DNA of 43,500 bases. Origin: Glandiceps talaboti (lineage: Eukaryota; Hemichordata; Enteropneusta; Spengelidae). The position numbers and the translations under genes were made by a program. Under the pieces are notes generated by a model. That model saw only the letters and a program-made list of their open reading frames with translations, did not search any database and was not told where the DNA came from. Shown in pieces: positions 42,150 through 43,500 of the stretch (its first letter is position 1; each line of letters starts with the position of its first letter). The stretch lies in the NCBI RefSeq assembly GCF_964340395.1, contig NC_135564.1:4771861-4815360 (forward strand), read 5' to 3'.

Positions 42150-42425
42150 AATTGTCATTTGTATACAATGATACATAACTATTGTCATTCGAGTACTTTA
42201 ATTTTCAAGAACATTTGTACATTTCATCCACCACTAAAAAGACACAACGTGTATATAAATGATAAACGTGTATTGTCATTCGGATACATTTAAAGAACAT
42301 TGCATATTTCAAGCTACCAAAATACACAATCTGTATCTACATGATGTGATACATGACTATTGTTATGAGGGTCCATTTCAAGAACAATGTACATTTCAGC
42401 CCACAATTGTTCGATTTCACCAAAC
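42150..42425. repeat. Minisatellite, three diverged copies of about 87-91 bp
   Basis: Copies start at 42170 (GATACATAACTATTGTCATT), 42261 (GATAAACGTGTATTGTCATT) and 42348 (GATACATGACTATTGTTATG). Each continues with a CAAGAACA/AAAGAACATT-type block and TACATTTCA or CATATTTCA. A partial unit (ATTGTCATTTGTATAC) precedes the first copy. Divergence is high, so the array is old. Confidence 0.8.
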
Positions 42426-43500
42426 ACTGTGTACGATTACACCACCACCACTATACACGTGGAAAATTTACATATAAGTTGAATTCACACAGAATAACAC
42501 AATACGTAATCCACTTCTTTGTACTTTATATTTATCGTTTTAGAATGTCTGAATTTACTGATATGTTCAGTTGGTGGGAACGCAAGGTATGATGAGGGAC
42601 CGGTCATTTTAAGTGGGGGTGGGGGGGGTGTTTTGAATTTGAATATGGGTTTTCTCAAAGCTCTGATGTCAAAAGCCAACGTGGCCCCAGCAATAAGACA
42701 TTTCCCAATGGTCATCAGTTTTATATGTAAGGTATACAACAGACAGGGTGGCTTGTTAGTGCCATTGGATGAATTTCTGACGTTTTCAGAAATGTGTAAA
42801 ATAACATTGTTAGTTTTGAACTTTACTGAGAAATTCACAAACAAGCCATCGTAGTCAATACTATAAAACAATTTGAAGGTAATTGATTACATTACTTTTG
42901 ATAAAAGTTTTCTTTTCTCTGTGCAGTGATTATCTGAACTCTATGAAACATATATACGTCATTTCTCAGTGAATCTCAGCACGGCACAAAGTCGTTGGTG
43001 ACTCATTACATTCATGCAGTTCAAAACACTCTTTTTGTCAAACTTAGTCTACACAAATTTAGCTAATTTTGGCAAAAAGCAAACAAACCATATCTTAAAA
43101 CAATGCTACCTGTATATGGTACAGAAACCTGTTCGTGGTATATTATACACTGCAGAAGAAAATGTAACAAACACTGTACAGAATCAAATACAGCTCTCTG
43201 TGCCGAGTGCGATGTATTCCTACTCATTTTCAATGTTTGGTTCCTGTTAAAATTTAATGTATTCAGGTGATATGTAGTATAGGAACTAGACTAGATGATA
43301 TGTTAATCAGGATAGATTAGCACCCATTCCCGTGGTCAAATAAGAACTGTGGACCACGTGTATTAAAAAGGGAAATATTCACGGCTTGGTTTTCTTCGAA
43401 TGCATTGAAAATAGTCATAGACGGCTTTGACAGGTTAGTCAACCGTGACTTTAAGAGACAATAACATGGAACGCCAAAAAACCCACGACAAATCATTTTT
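42426..43500. other. Intergenic DNA to the end of the window
   Basis: No protein domain recognised in frames of up to 128 codons. A G-rich run lies at about 42614-42630. Confidence 0.55.

Overview
This window is eukaryotic and comes from a bilaterian animal, most likely a marine invertebrate. It is AT-rich and gene-poor, has GT-AG introns, and is loaded with long tetranucleotide microsatellites, small inverted-repeat (MITE-like) elements and one decayed LINE. I cannot name the species. No bacterial-style operons, CRISPR arrays or convincing RNA genes are visible. Only two protein-coding genes can be supported. They point at each other (convergent) across about 31 kb.

Left edge (1-2179, + strand): the last two coding exons of a NUDT9 / TRPM2-type ADP-ribose pyrophosphatase (Nudix) domain, joined in phase 0, with the true C-terminus and stop at 2177-2179. 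The exon with the Nudix box itself lies before the window. The introns hold a MITE with a clean 9-bp target duplication, a 103-bp tandem duplication, and nuclear-receptor-type DR4 repeats.

Middle (2180-33609): no recognisable protein gene. It contains two larger inverted-repeat elements (4818-5055 and 22572-22935), a LINE 3' fragment on the minus strand (about 7056-7580), a diverged minisatellite (7892-8400), a MITE (9046-9167), and compound microsatellites. The most striking is a 'ladder' at 11345-11949, where the tetranucleotide unit changes mostly by single bases along about 600 bp. A few short motif clusters (CRE/bZIP, DR1 plus E2F, YY1) could be distal regulatory DNA. A cluster of splice-donor-like sites on the minus strand at 14691-15165 is unexplained.

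Gbx (33610-34886, - strand): a complete two-exon gastrulation-brain-homeobox gene encoding 299 residues. It has an N-terminal eh1-like Groucho-binding motif, an acidic region, a nearly canonical Gbx homeodomain and the conserved Gbx C-terminal motif. A promoter-like region with three NF-Y (CCAAT) boxes in the gene's orientation and paired AT-rich homeodomain-type sites lies 170-440 bp upstream of the start codon.

Right side (34887-43500): upstream flank of Gbx, non-coding as far as can be seen, with more microsatellites and a three-copy minisatellite at 42150-42425. Long non-coding flanks around a developmental homeobox gene are typical of a regulatory domain. The best candidate novelties are the inverted-repeat element families, the microsatellite ladder, the minisatellites and the splice-donor cluster, not a new protein system.
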